From contig NZ_CP097263.1 of assembly GCF_028622115.1 (NCBI RefSeq), positions 6,076,001 through 6,140,000 on the forward strand: DNA of 64,000 nucleotides, given 5' to 3'. Position numbers and translations under genes: made by a program. Below the pieces are notes generated by a model. It did not search any database. It was not told where the DNA came from and saw only the letters and a program-made list of their open reading frames with translations. Within the stretch, counting starts at the first letter, position 1. Every line of letters starts with the position of its first letter. This DNA is from Kutzneria chonburiensis. GTDB taxonomy: Bacteria; Actinomycetota; Actinomycetes; Mycobacteriales; Pseudonocardiaceae. Positions 51,681 to 61,749 of this stretch are shown piece by piece.

Positions 51681-53321
51681 TCACTTCTTCGGCGCGGGCC
51701 GGTTGACCTGCACGGACTCGTGGCCGACCTCGTCCTCGTCCATGGCGTCCGCCGGATGCTCCACGACCGACGAGCCGTCGGAGGCGGTGAAGCCCTTCTT
51801 GAACGTCGCGATGGCCTTGACCAGGCGCTCCTCGGTCTCGTCCGAGAGGTCGCGGCTGTCGCGGATGTCGGCGAGGATGCCGGCCTCGTTGTGCCGCAGG
51901 TGCTCAAGGAAGTCGGCCTCGAAGCGGCGGATGTCCTCGATCGGCACCGAGTCCAGGTGGCCACGGGTGCCGAGGTAGATCGAGGCGACCTGCTCGTCGA
52001 CCGGGAACGGGTTGTAGGCGGGCTGCTTGAGCAGCTCGTACAGCCGCGCACCGCGGGCCAGCTGGGCCTTGGACACGTCGTCGAGGTCGGAGGCGAAGGC
52101 GGCGAACGCCTCCAGCTCCCGGTACTGCGACAGGTCGAGACGCAGCGAGCCGGCCACCTTGCGCATGGCCTTGATCTGCGCCGAGCCACCGACCCGGGAG
52201 ACCGACACACCGACGTTGACCGCCGGGCGCTGGCCCTGGTTGAACAGGTCGGACTCGAGGAAGCACTGGCCGTCGGTGATGGAGATGACGTTGGTCGGGA
52301 TGTAGGCCGAGATGTCGTTGGCCTTCGTCTCGATGATCGGCAGACCGGTCATCGAGCCCGCGCCCAGGTCGTCGGACAGCTTCGCGCAGCGCTCCAGCAG
52401 ACGGGAGTGCAAGTAGAAGACGTCGCCCGGGTAGGCCTCGCGGCCCGGCGGACGGCGCAGCAGCAGGGAGATGGCCCGGTAGGCCTCGGCCTGCTTGGTC
52501 AGGTCGTCGAACACGATCAGGACGTGCTTGCCCTGGTACATCCAGTGCTGGCCGATGGCCGAGCCGGTGTACGGGGCCAGCCACTTGAAGCCGGCCGGGT
52601 CGGACGCCGGGGCGGCGACGATGGTGGTGTACTCCAGCGCGCCCGCGTCCTCCAGCGCCGTCTTCACGGCGGCGATGGTGGAGCCCTTCTGACCGATGGC
52701 GACGTACACGCAGCGCACCTGCTGCTTGGGGTCGCCGGTCTCCCAGGCCTGCTTCTGGTTGATGATCGTGTCGATGCAGACCGTGGTCTTGCCGGTCTTG
52801 CGGTCGCCGATGATCAGCTGGCGCTGGCCGCGGCCGATCGGCGTCTGCGAGTCGATCGCCTTGATGCCGGTCTGCAGCGGCTCCTTCACCGGCTGGCGCT
52901 GCATCACGGTCGCGGCCTGAAGCTCGAGGACGCGCTCGTCGTCGTTCACGATGTCGCCGAGGCCGTCGATGGGCTGGCCCAGCGGGTTCACCACGCGGCC
53001 GAGGAAGCCGTCGCCGACCGGCACGGACAGCACCTTGCCGGTCCGCTTGACCTCCTGGCCCTCCTCGATCGACTCGTAGCCGCCGAGGATGACCGCGCCG
53101 ATCTCACGCACGTCCAGGTTGAGCGCCACACCGAGGATGCCGCCCGGGAACTCCAGCAGCTCGTTGGTCACAGCGGAAGGCAGGCCCTCGACAAAGGCGA
53201 TGCCATCACCCGTCGCGGTGACGGTGCCGACCTCTTCCCGGTTGACGTCCGGGGAGTAGCTGGAGACGTAGTTCTCGATCGCACTGCGGATCTCGTCCGA
53301 CGAGATCGTCAGCTCCGCCAT
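51681..53321 (-). CDS. atpA: ATP synthase F1 alpha subunit
   Basis: Non-catalytic nucleotide-binding subunit; 546 residues. P-loop [33 protein letters not shown], and a C-terminal extension ([19 protein letters not shown]) longer than in E. coli. In mycobacteria a similar C-terminal extension of alpha suppresses ATP hydrolysis; whether this one does so is not known. AGGAAC lies before ATG at 53321. Confidence 0.96.
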   Translation of the reverse strand: MAELTISSDEIRSAIENYVSSYSPDVNREEVGTVTATGDGIAFVEGLPSAVTNELLEFPGGILGVALNLDVREIGAVILGGYESIEEGQEVKRTGKVLSVPVGDGFLGRVVNPLGQPIDGLGDIVNDDERVLELQAATVMQRQPVKEPLQTGIKAIDSQTPIGRGQRQLIIGDRKTGKTTVCIDTIINQKQAWETGDPKQQVRCVYVAIGQKGSTIAAVKTALEDAGALEYTTIVAAPASDPAGFKWLAPYTGSAIGQHWMYQGKHVLIVFDDLTKQAEAYRAISLLLRRPPGREAYPGDVFYLHSRLLERCAKLSDDLGAGSMTGLPIIETKANDISAYIPTNVISITDGQCFLESDLFNQGQRPAVNVGVSVSRVGGSAQIKAMRKVAGSLRLDLSQYRELEAFAAFASDLDDVSKAQLARGARLYELLKQPAYNPFPVDEQVASIYLGTRGHLDSVPIEDIRRFEADFLEHLRHNEAGILADIRDSRDLSDETEERLVKAIATFKKGFTASDGSSVVEHPADAMDEDEVGHESVQVNRPAPKK

Positions 53322-53372
53322 GTCGTTCCTGCTCTCACTTCGCTCTGGGCAAATCTACGTTCGGGAGCCGAC

Positions 53373-54191
53373 TCAGCCGGCCAGATTGCGTCGCAGCTGG
53401 TCGAGCTGACCGGCGACGCTGCCGTCGATGACCTCGTCACCGACCTTGACCACCAGACCGCCGCGCACCGCCGGGTCGATCTCGACATGCGGCACGACCT
53501 GACGGCCGTAGATCCGCTGCAATGCCGAGGCCAGCCGGTCCACCTGCGCCGCGGTCAGCTCGACGGCCGACCGCACGTAGGCGACGGAGCGCTCGCGGCG
53601 CCGGGCGGCGACCGCGGTGAGCTCCTCGAGGCCGGCGACGATGTCGCGGCCCCGCGGCGTGGTCACCAGCTGGCGGACCAGGATCTCGGTCACCGGCTCG
53701 ACCTTGCCGGCGACCAGCGAGTCGACCAGCGCGGCCTTGCCGGCGGCGTTGCCGCCGCTGCCGCCGAGGACCTGGGCCAGCTCGGCCTGGCCGGCGATGA
53801 TGCGGCCGAGCCGGAACAGCTCGTCCTCGACCGCGTCGAGCCGGTTGCCGCGCTCGGCGCGGACCAGCAGCGCGGTGCGGGCCAGCGATTCCAGGCCGTC
53901 CAGCAGCTCGCGGGCGCTGGACCAGCGGGCCGTGACGGCCGCCGACAGCACCTTGAGCGTGCCCTCGCCGACCTTGCTGGCCAGCAGGTTGCGCACCAGG
54001 CCCTCACGGGCCTGCGGCTCGGACGCCGGGTCCGAGACGGCGCGGCGCAGCGCGTGCTCGTCGATCAGCAGCCGGACGACGGCGAACAGCTCCTCGCCCA
54101 GCGTCACCAGGCCCTGGTCGTCGGCGCCGTCGATGACGTCGAGCAGCCGGAGTTCGGCCGCGGCGAGCGCCTCACGACTTGCGGCGTGCAT
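53373..54191 (-). CDS. atpH: ATP synthase F1 delta subunit
   Basis: Peripheral stalk top, connects b to alpha; 272 residues, long like other actinobacterial deltas. LDGLESLARTALLVRAERGNRLDAVEDELFRLGRII and the C-terminal VEIDPAVRGGLVVKVGDEVIDGSV are the OSCP/delta hallmarks. The ATG overlaps the stop of the preceding b-like gene by one base (TGATG). In mycobacteria these two genes are one fused b-delta gene. Confidence 0.94.
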   Translation of the reverse strand: MHAASREALAAAELRLLDVIDGADDQGLVTLGEELFAVVRLLIDEHALRRAVSDPASEPQAREGLVRNLLASKVGEGTLKVLSAAVTARWSSARELLDGLESLARTALLVRAERGNRLDAVEDELFRLGRIIAGQAELAQVLGGSGGNAAGKAALVDSLVAGKVEPVTEILVRQLVTTPRGRDIVAGLEELTAVAARRRERSVAYVRSAVELTAAQVDRLASALQRIYGRQVVPHVEIDPAVRGGLVVKVGDEVIDGSVAGQLDQLRRNLAG

Positions 54192-54727
54192 CAGCTCTCT
54201 CCCTTGCTCGCGACCAGCGACGGCTGGGCCGCCGCGTCACGGGCGGACATCGCGTCCAGCTCTTCCAGGAACCGGTCGACGGTGGCGCTGCGGGCGCCCG
54301 CGTCGGCCAGGTGCTCCTCGACCAGGCGATCGGCCACTTCGACCGAACGCTGACCGAGGTAGGCGTGCAGCTCGCGGAGCAGGTGCTGGCGGCGGTTGGC
54401 GAGCTCTTCCTCGCCCCGCAGCCGGATGCGCTCGACCTCGCGGTCGGCCTGCGCCCGCAGCTCCTCGACGATGCGCTGGGCGTCGGCCCGCGCGTTGTCG
54501 CGGATCTTCGCCGCCTCCTGGCGGGCCTCGACCTGCGCGTCGGCGAACTTCGCCTCGGCGACGGCCAGCCGCTTCTCGGTCTCCGCGGCCCGCTCGATCT
54601 GGATGCGGATCTTCTCCTGCTGAGCCTGCATCGCCTTGCGCACCGGCGGCACGACGTACCGCACGATGAAGAAGACGATGATCGCGAAGGCGACGAGCTC
54701 AGCGACGTACGCGAGAACCTCGTCCAT
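54191..54727 (-). CDS. ATP synthase Fo b'-like subunit (second b)
   Basis: 178 residues: membrane helix AELVAFAIIVFFIVRYVVPPV (about 8-28), then a long charged coiled coil (QAQQEKIRIQIERAAETEKR...). It differs from the first b and corresponds to the N-terminal part of the mycobacterial b-delta fusion. The start overlaps the atpF stop and the end overlaps the atpH start, each by one base (TGATG). With atpF it would form a b-b' heterodimer stalk. Confidence 0.9.
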   Translation of the reverse strand: MDEVLAYVAELVAFAIIVFFIVRYVVPPVRKAMQAQQEKIRIQIERAAETEKRLAVAEAKFADAQVEARQEAAKIRDNARADAQRIVEELRAQADREVERIRLRGEEELANRRQHLLRELHAYLGQRSVEVADRLVEEHLADAGARSATVDRFLEELDAMSARDAAAQPSLVASKGES

Positions 54728-55248
54728 CAGCCGTTCCCCTCCAGCTCGCCGAGAATCCGGTCGACGTTGGCGTTGCCGCGCGCCGCGGGGGCGAGCTCGC
54801 CGCCGACGACCCGACCGGCCAGCGACGTCGACAGCTCACCGACGTGGGTGCGCAACTCGGCGAGGACCTGAGCGCGCTGCGCGGCCAACTGCTCGTCGCC
54901 CCGCTGCACGATCTGGTCGGCCTCGGCCTGGGCCCGCTGCCGCAGGTCGTCCAGGACGCGCTGGCCCTCGGCCCGCGCCTCGTCCCGGATCGCCGCGGAC
55001 TCGGCCCGGGCCTCGGCCAACGCCTCGTTGTACTTCACCTGGGCCTGCTCGAAGGTCTCCGCCGCCTTGCGCGACTGCTCGGCCTCCTTGCTGACCATGT
55101 CCTCGCGGTCCTTCAGCGCCTTCTGCACCGGCGGCAGCACGAAGCGCCAAATGACCACCAGGACGATGGCGAAGATGATCAGCTCGCCCCAGAAGGTGCC
55201 GTTGGGCAGCAGGAAGTTTTCCTGCGCCGCGAGAACCTGCTGATCCAT
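54727..55248 (-). CDS. atpF: ATP synthase Fo b subunit
   Basis: 173 residues; LLPNGTFWGELIIFAIVLVVIWRFVLPPV is the membrane entry typical of actinobacterial b, followed by a coiled coil (DREDMVSKEAEQSRKAAE) and a C-terminal delta-binding part. 5 bp after atpE; stop overlaps the next ATG. Confidence 0.95.
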   Translation of the reverse strand: MDQQVLAAQENFLLPNGTFWGELIIFAIVLVVIWRFVLPPVQKALKDREDMVSKEAEQSRKAAETFEQAQVKYNEALAEARAESAAIRDEARAEGQRVLDDLRQRAQAEADQIVQRGDEQLAAQRAQVLAELRTHVGELSTSLAGRVVGGELAPAARGNANVDRILGELEGNG

Positions 55249-55253
55249 GGAGA

Positions 55254-56330
<1,077 letters not shown>

Positions 56331-56334
<4 letters not shown>

Positions 56335-56744
56335 TGCTGGCGAAGCCCCTTCACTGCCGATGCCGAGGTACTGGCGATCATGATGAGCTGGAAGACCGCG
56401 AGGCCGAGGAAGATGCCGATGCCGTCCGGCCGCACCAGGAAGTAGACCCCGATGGCGATCGCGGTGATGATGGCGAGCCGCCCGAGCGCGGAGAAGGCGA
56501 GCGCCTTCTTGTTCGGGTTCTCGGTGACCGTCACCTTGCCGACCGAGCGCTGGACGAGGCGGGTGTTGAGCAGGCCGAGCCCGAGGCCGACGACGCCGAA
56601 GACGCCCATCAGGATGTGGCCCAGCAGGCCCGACGCGACGAGCGCGAGAACCCCCATCGCGGCCGCCATCAGCAGCGGACGCTTCAGATCGATGATCCGC
56701 TGGACGTGGATGGGAGTGGGCGACGCAGCTTCCCCGGCTGACAT
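56331..56744 (-). CDS. atpI: ATP synthase assembly protein AtpI-like (four membrane segments)
   Basis: 137 residues at the Rv1303 position. GAGGGG 7 bp before ATG at 56744. Four membrane segments; the C-terminal half [36 protein letters not shown] is the UncI/AtpI-like fold, thought to help build the c-ring. Overlaps atpB by 4 bp. Confidence 0.85.
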
Positions 56745-56761
56745 GCTTTTCCCCTCGAACC

Positions 56762-56998
56762 TCATTGTTTCAGGAACTTGCGCAGCTTGGCATAGGCGAA
56801 TACCCAGGCACTGACCATCCCCAGTGCCAAGCCGATGAATACGAAGACCGGAACGGTGTGCAGGACGGAGTCCAACCACCATCCGAGTCCTACTCCGCCG
56901 ACGACAAGACCCACGGCTCCGGAGCCCAATCCGATCAGGCTCCACATGCTCGGCCGACCTACTTCGGGGCGGCCGTCGTTGGGCTCGGTGGCGGACAT
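56762..56998 (-). CDS. AtpZ/AtpI-type small membrane protein
   Basis: 78 residues, two membrane segments ([46 protein letters not shown]), AtpZ family, found at the head of atp operons; implicated in ion (Mg/Ca) transport or ATP synthase assembly. First gene of the atp operon, 17 bp before AtpI. No obvious ribosome site. Confidence 0.85.
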   Translation of the reverse strand: MSATEPNDGRPEVGRPSMWSLIGLGSGAVGLVVGGVGLGWWLDSVLHTVPVFVFIGLALGMVSAWVFAYAKLRKFLKQ

Positions 56999-57317
56999 GA
57001 CAGGACGGCTGTCGCTATCCCGCAGCGCGCACGGAGAGATGACGATCAGTCAAGGGCAGCTCCTCGTCGTAGCGGCGCCGTCCGAGCTTTGTGTCGGCCG
57101 TGACCTCGGTTATCCGAACGGTCACTGGGTCGGCAGGTCCCCGTCGTTCGGAGACACGGCGAACGCTACCACAGCGTACGGACGCCACTGCCACGGGCCC
57201 TCAGAGACGGGCTCGTGGTGCGTCCAGCGAGTCTGCAACCCCAAGGACTATACGCGCGGACGCAAGCTCCGGTTCGTTAATTCCCTCTACAGCCTTGACA
57301 ATTCGCCCGATATGGAC
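56999..57317 (-). promoter_or_regulatory. Leader and promoter region of the ATP synthase operon
   Basis: 319 bp between wecA and the first atp gene. The best promoter element on the operon strand is TATAGT (at 57247-57252), giving a leader of about 240 nt. CGTTCG/CGAACG (about 57148-57168) can pair within it. GC falls around 57230-57310. I see no named riboswitch or small gene. Confidence 0.45.
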
Positions 57318-58496
57318 CTAGTTGCCGCGTGCGGCGGCCCGCGCCGCCTTGAGCCGCGGCACCGCGGAAACCCCCAGCGCGAGCAGCAGACCAGCGGCGA
57401 CACCGAAGATCACCACCTCCACCGGGGCGAAGGCCAGCGCCACCGCGCCGAACGCGAGCAGCCCGGCCCACAGGTAGATCAGCAGCACCGCCCGGCGCTG
57501 CGAGTGGCCGATCTCCAGGAACCGGTGGTGCAGGTGCATCTTGTCGGCGCTGCCGATGCTCAGGCCCTTACGCGTGCGCCGGATGATGGCCATGATCAGG
57601 TCCAGCAGCGGGATGAACAGCACCGCCGCCACCACGATCAGCGGGGTCAGCAGCGCGATCAGGTCACGCGGGTCGGCCACCGAGTAGTTCAGGTCGCCGG
57701 CCTGCGAGGTGCTGGCCGCGGCCAGCATCAGGCCGATCAGCATGGACCCCGAGTCGCCCATGAATATCTTGGCCGGATTGAAGTTGTGCGGCAGGAAGCC
57801 CAGACAGGCGCCGGCCAGCGCGGCCGAGATCAGGGCCGGCGGGTACAGGTGCGCGTCGCCACCGCGCTGGTCCAGCAGCCCGAGGGAGAACGCGCAGGTG
57901 GCCGCGGCGGCGATGAAGCCGATCCCGGCGGCGAGGCCGTCGAGGCCGTCCACGAAGTTCATCGCGTTGACCATGGTGACGGTCAGCAGCATGGTCAGCA
58001 GCGTGCCCTGGCTCGGGCCCAGCACCAGGACCGAGCCGTAGCTGCCGTTCAGTCCGTCCCACGGCACCCAGAAGGCCAGCCACTGCACGCCGAACACGAC
58101 CAGGATGCCGGCCGCGGTGACCTGGCCGGCCAGCTTGGTCAGCGAGTCCAGCTCGAACCGGTCGTCGATCGCGCCGACCAGCGTGATCAGCAGGCCGGCC
58201 AGCACGACGCCCCACGGCGCCAGCGAGTACGTGTAGGCCACGCGCAACACCGGCAGCTGGTGGGCCAGCAGCATCGCCGCCAGCACGCCGGCGTACATGG
58301 CCAGCCCGCCCATCCGCGGGATCGGCGTGACGTGCACGTCGCGGGTGCGCGGGTTGGCCACCGCGCCCAGCCGGATCGCCAGCACCCGGACCAGCCCGGT
58401 GAGCAGGAACGTCACCGCGGCGGCGGTCAGTCCGACCAGGAGGTACTCCCGGACGGGCAACAGGCCGGCCGCCTGGGTTGGCAACTGGGTACCCAC
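57318..58496 (-). CDS. wecA: Decaprenyl-phosphate GlcNAc-1-phosphate transferase WecA
   Basis: Polytopic membrane enzyme (392 residues, about 11 helices) that starts the arabinogalactan/cell-wall linker by moving GlcNAc-1-P to decaprenyl phosphate. Mg/substrate motifs: GAIDDRFELD, NAMNFVDGLDGLAAG, IFMGDSGSML and HLHHRFLEIGHSQR. In the Rv1302 position upstream of atp. The GTG start has AAGGAG, but 12 bp away. It is preceded by a perfect 28-bp palindrome. Confidence 0.94.
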   Translation of the reverse strand: MGTQLPTQAAGLLPVREYLLVGLTAAAVTFLLTGLVRVLAIRLGAVANPRTRDVHVTPIPRMGGLAMYAGVLAAMLLAHQLPVLRVAYTYSLAPWGVVLAGLLITLVGAIDDRFELDSLTKLAGQVTAAGILVVFGVQWLAFWVPWDGLNGSYGSVLVLGPSQGTLLTMLLTVTMVNAMNFVDGLDGLAAGIGFIAAAATCAFSLGLLDQRGGDAHLYPPALISAALAGACLGFLPHNFNPAKIFMGDSGSMLIGLMLAAASTSQAGDLNYSVADPRDLIALLTPLIVVAAVLFIPLLDLIMAIIRRTRKGLSIGSADKMHLHHRFLEIGHSQRRAVLLIYLWAGLLAFGAVALAFAPVEVVIFGVAAGLLLALGVSAVPRLKAARAAARGN

Positions 58497-58534
58497 GGCG
58501 TGCTGACGCTCCTTGTGCTGGCGGCGGTGGGAAT

Positions 58535-58593
58535 GATGCAGGGAAGGACGCCTTCACTGCATCCAATGCAGTGAAGGCGTCCTTCCCTGCATC
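58535..58593. repeat. Perfect 28-bp inverted repeat with 3-nt loop
   Basis: Left arm begins GATGCAGGGAAGGACGCC, right arm is its exact complement, loop CCA; each arm contains the smaller palindrome GAAGG..CCTTC. It lies 59 bp after the sua5 stop and 38 bp before the wecA start, on the same strand. It could be the sua5 terminator and/or a roadblock to wecA. Only one copy in the window. Confidence 0.8.
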
Positions 58594-58652
58594 GGCGAGG
58601 TGCCCACCACGCTACCGCCATCCGTGTGGTGACCGGCCCGGGGGCTAGTTGA

Positions 58653-59300
58653 TCACTTGCTGACGACGTCCTCGCCCAGCACGTCGTTGAGCTCGGCGAT
58701 CGTGATCGCGCCTTCCCGCAGCACCAACGGCTTCGCGCCGGTCAGGTCCAGGATCGTGGACGCGACGCCCTTGTCGGCCGGGCCGCCGTCCAGGTACACC
58801 GCCACCGAGTCGGCCAGCTGCGCCTGCGCGTCGGCCGCCGTCGTCGCCGGGGCGTTACCGCTGCGGTTGGCGCTGGACACCGCCATCGGGCCCACTTCGC
58901 GCAGCAGCTCGATCGCCACCGGGTGCAGCGGCATGCGCAGCATCACCGTGCCGCGGGTCTCGCCAAGGTCCCAGTTCAGCGACGGGGCGTGGTTCAGCAC
59001 GAGCGACAGGCCGCCCGGCCAGAACGCCTCGATCAGCTGGCGGGCCTGCGTCGGCACGGAGAAGACCAGGCCGTCGATCGTCTGCCAGGAGCCGACCAGC
59101 ACCGGGATCGGCATGTCTGGCCCGCGCCCCTTGGCCTCCAACAGCGACCGCACCGCCGCCGCGTCGAACGCATCGCAGCCGATGCCGTACAGCGTGTCCG
59201 TGGGCAGCACCACCAGACGGCCCGAGCGGACCGCGCCGGCCGCCGCGGCCAGCCCCGCCTCACGGCTGTCCTGCCGGGAACAGTCATAAACAGTGCTCAC
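58653..59300 (-). CDS. L-threonylcarbamoyladenylate synthase (Sua5/TsaC)
   Basis: Makes threonylcarbamoyl-AMP for the t6A37 modification of ANN-decoding tRNAs. 215 residues from GTG at 59300; no Sua5 C-terminal domain, so TsaC-length. VVLPTDTLYGIGCDAFD near 33-49, KGRGPDMPIPVLVGS, FWPGGLSLVL and MAVSSANRSGNAPATT are the YrdC blocks. Position (prfA-prmC-sua5-wecA) is shared with mycobacteria, though two genes are inserted here before it. Confidence 0.93.
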   Translation of the reverse strand: MSTVYDCSRQDSREAGLAAAAGAVRSGRLVVLPTDTLYGIGCDAFDAAAVRSLLEAKGRGPDMPIPVLVGSWQTIDGLVFSVPTQARQLIEAFWPGGLSLVLNHAPSLNWDLGETRGTVMLRMPLHPVAIELLREVGPMAVSSANRSGNAPATTAADAQAQLADSVAVYLDGGPADKGVASTILDLTGAKPLVLREGAITIAELNDVLGEDVVSK

Positions 59301-59351
59301 GGCCGACGATCCTGACAGAGCCCCCACCACCCCCACCGCCCACCCCCAGAA

Positions 59352-59404
59352 GTCACATGCGGCGCGTATTTGCCTCCCAGCGTCAAATACGCGCCGCACG
59401 TGAC
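59352..59404. repeat. Palindromic element, family P3 copy 2 (terminator of the TPR gene)
   Basis: 21-bp stem with one mismatch, GTCACATGCGGCGCGTATTTG against its complement, loop 11 nt. The blocks GTCACATGCG and TTGCCTCCC occur 18 bp apart, as at 3031. It lies 30 bp downstream of the TPR gene stop. Confidence 0.7.
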
Positions 59405-59434
59405 AGTCGTGGGGACGCCCCATCAATGCGGTGG

Positions 59435-60238
59435 TCAGCGGGAGAGGGCGCGGAGCTGCCAACGCTGGCGGCGGTAGGTGTAGACCGCGTAGAAGATGGC
59501 GGCGGCGCCGATCACCAGTCCGGCAAGGACAAGCGGCCAGCTGCCGAGCAGTCCACCGAGGATGATCGGCACCACGCCGAACAGGGCGGCGACGCCGCCG
59601 AGGAAGGCGGCGTTGCGCGGGGCGGTCCAGATCCACTCGCGACCGGACTGGGTCTCGGCGAGCAGCGACCGCGCGGCGGCGAGCAGCTCGGCGTCGTCGG
59701 TGCCGGACAGGGCCACTCGCCGGGACAGGTCCTCGCACTGCTCCAACTGCTTGACGTCGCCGATGAGCAGGCGACCGTCACCGGTCTCGGTCCTCACCTC
59801 GACGGTACGGGCCAGCAGGGCCACGGCCAGGTAGTAGCCGATGACCGGATCGCCCTTGCGGGTCCGGGCCAACACGTCCAATTCGGCCACGGCGGTGTCG
59901 GCGTGACCGGTGGCGGCCCGCACGAGGGACAGGCCGAGCACAGCCAAGATGGACAGCGGGGCCACGACGAGGGCCCGCCGGAACTGCGACTCGGCAGCGG
60001 CCCAGTCCCGATGGGCCACATGCACGTCGCCGAGGGCCACGTAGTCGTTGCCGTCGCCGCGGATCCGGCACGCCTCCTCGAACAGCCGCTGGGCCTGCTC
60101 GAGGTCGCCGTCCTCCATCCGCAGCCAGCCCTGCGCGAACGGGTCCTCCGGACGTGACGACCGCAGCCCCGTCGGCACCAGCCGCCACTTGGTGGAGATG
60201 TCCACCCACTCCCGGCTGGCCTGCCAGTCGTTGCCCAT
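59435..60238 (-). CDS. TPR-repeat membrane protein
   Basis: 267 residues; GAGGG 6 bp before ATG at 60238. Tetratricopeptide-like helices about 25-130 (AQGWLRMEDGDLEQAQRLFEEAC, AAESQFRRALVVAP), a middle region, then two C-terminal membrane segments (AAFLGGVAALFGVVPIILGGL; WPLVLAGLVIGAAAIFYAVY) and a basic end. Likely a membrane-tethered scaffold facing the cytoplasm. Inserted between prmC and sua5, together with the divergent next gene. Confidence 0.75.
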   Translation of the reverse strand: MGNDWQASREWVDISTKWRLVPTGLRSSRPEDPFAQGWLRMEDGDLEQAQRLFEEACRIRGDGNDYVALGDVHVAHRDWAAAESQFRRALVVAPLSILAVLGLSLVRAATGHADTAVAELDVLARTRKGDPVIGYYLAVALLARTVEVRTETGDGRLLIGDVKQLEQCEDLSRRVALSGTDDAELLAAARSLLAETQSGREWIWTAPRNAAFLGGVAALFGVVPIILGGLLGSWPLVLAGLVIGAAAIFYAVYTYRRQRWQLRALSR

Positions 60239-60296
60239 CCGCGGCCCTCGCTCAGTAGGCTTGGTTCGGCTCGCATTCTTCCGGATGGGGAGGGCC

Positions 60297-60893
60297 GTGC
60301 GCACTCCACTACAGCTGGCGCTGGTCGCGGCGGTGGGCTACCTGGTCGCGGGCAGCCTGGTCGGCGTGACACTGCTGGCCGCGCACGGCAGCACCGCGGT
60401 GGCCGGCTCCCCGGTGGCCGCCCAGCTCGCGCCGACGACTGCGGTTGCCGGTCCGGCGGCGGGGTTTCAGCAGGTCAACGGCCCGGCCGGGCTGGTGACG
60501 GCGGTGCCCGACGGCTGGCAGATCAGCCCCATCCGCAACGGCTTCCAGGCCGACGACCCGCAGCACGGCGGGGCCGGCGGCCGCTTCGTGCGTTACCAGG
60601 GCGTGGCCGGCGAAGCCGATCTCTACACCTGGCTGACCGCCTACGAGAAGCAGTCCTGGTCCACCCAACCGGGTTACCAGCGCGTCCAGATGAACCAACA
60701 GAAGTTCCACGACAATCCGGCCGTGCTGTGGGAGTTCACCTACAGCCTCAACGGCCAGCCGCGGCACGTGAAGATCCTCTACTGGAACGCCAAGGGCACC
60801 CAGTACGACGTCTACGCCTCGGCCCCGACCGCCGACTGGGCGCAGACGTCGCCACTGTTCGACTCGATGGTCGCTAGCTCCTCCGTGCAGTAG
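60297..60893 (+). CDS. Secreted or membrane-anchored protein of unknown function
   Basis: 198 residues from GTG at 60297 (GGGGAGGG upstream); an ATG at 60285 is possible. One hydrophobic N-terminal segment (LQLALVAAVGYLVAGSLVGVTLLAA), then an Ala/Pro linker and an exported beta-rich domain (VTAVPDGWQISPIRNGFQA, ADLYTWLTAYEKQSW, ILYWNAKGTQYDVYASAP). This domain resembles the extracellular part found after Ser/Thr kinases in Pseudonocardiaceae, but no kinase is fused here. Ends overlapping prmC by 20 bp on the opposite strand. Confidence 0.7.
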   Translation: MRTPLQLALVAAVGYLVAGSLVGVTLLAAHGSTAVAGSPVAAQLAPTTAVAGPAAGFQQVNGPAGLVTAVPDGWQISPIRNGFQADDPQHGGAGGRFVRYQGVAGEADLYTWLTAYEKQSWSTQPGYQRVQMNQQKFHDNPAVLWEFTYSLNGQPRHVKILYWNAKGTQYDVYASAPTADWAQTSPLFDSMVASSSVQ

Positions 60894-61749
60894 CGAATCG
60901 GGGGCTGCCGGGCAGATCCAGGTGGTCCTGTACGTCGGTCAGCACTCGTCGCGAAGCCAGCAGCGCCGGTACGGACTCGCCCTGCGTGTCGTCGTGCTCG
61001 ATGGCCACGCCACCACCGGACACGAGCAGGCGCGCGGCCAGCCCGACGACGTGCCGGATGACGTCGAGGCCGTCGCCGCCGGAGAACACGGCCTGCACGG
61101 GATCGTGGTCGGCCACCTCCGGCGGCACCACGGTTCCCATTGGCACGTAAGGAGGATTGCACAGCACGAGGTCGACGGAACCGTCCAGTTCGGACAGTAC
61201 GCCGGGCGTCGTGACGTCGGCGGCGTGCAGCCGGATCGGGGTGTCGCCGGCGGCGGCCTGCTTGTCGGCGTTGCGCCGGGCCCAGGCCAGCGCCGAGCGG
61301 TCCATCTCCACGGCGTGCACGATCGCGTCGGGCCGGGAATGCGCTACCGCCAAGGCCAACGCGGCCGATCCGGTGCAGAGATCAACCACAACCGGGTGCG
61401 ATTTCCCTTGCAGGGCAGCCAAACCCCATTCCCACAGCAGCTCGGTCTCCGGCCGCGGGATGAAAACGCCGGGCCCGACGTCCACTGTGATCGGTCCCAG
61501 CGGGGCCCAACCCAGCAGGTGCTGCAAGGGAATCCGCTTGGCCCGCTGGTGCACGAGCTTGCCGATGCCGTCGATCACCTGCGGGTCGACCAGCGGCACC
61601 AGCGGCAGCTTCATCCGCTCCACGCCGACCACGTGCGCGGCGATCTCCTCGGCGTCGAACCGGGCGCTGTCGATGCCGGCGGCGGACAGGATCCGCTCGG
61701 CGTCGAGGATGGCCAGCCGCAACGGCTGCCGGTGCCGCACGTCAGCCAT
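60874..61749 (-). CDS. prmC: Release factor glutamine methyltransferase PrmC (HemK)
   Basis: Methylates the Gln of the GGQ motif in release factors. 291 residues. SAM motif [17 protein letters not shown] and catalytic [12 protein letters not shown] (NPPY) present. The ATG overlaps the prfA stop by 8 bp, so enzyme and substrate are cotranslated. The 3' end overlaps a convergent gene by 20 bp. Confidence 0.95.
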   Translation of the reverse strand: MADVRHRQPLRLAILDAERILSAAGIDSARFDAEEIAAHVVGVERMKLPLVPLVDPQVIDGIGKLVHQRAKRIPLQHLLGWAPLGPITVDVGPGVFIPRPETELLWEWGLAALQGKSHPVVVDLCTGSAALALAVAHSRPDAIVHAVEMDRSALAWARRNADKQAAAGDTPIRLHAADVTTPGVLSELDGSVDLVLCNPPYVPMGTVVPPEVADHDPVQAVFSGGDGLDVIRHVVGLAARLLVSGGGVAIEHDDTQGESVPALLASRRVLTDVQDHLDLPGSPRFATARRS

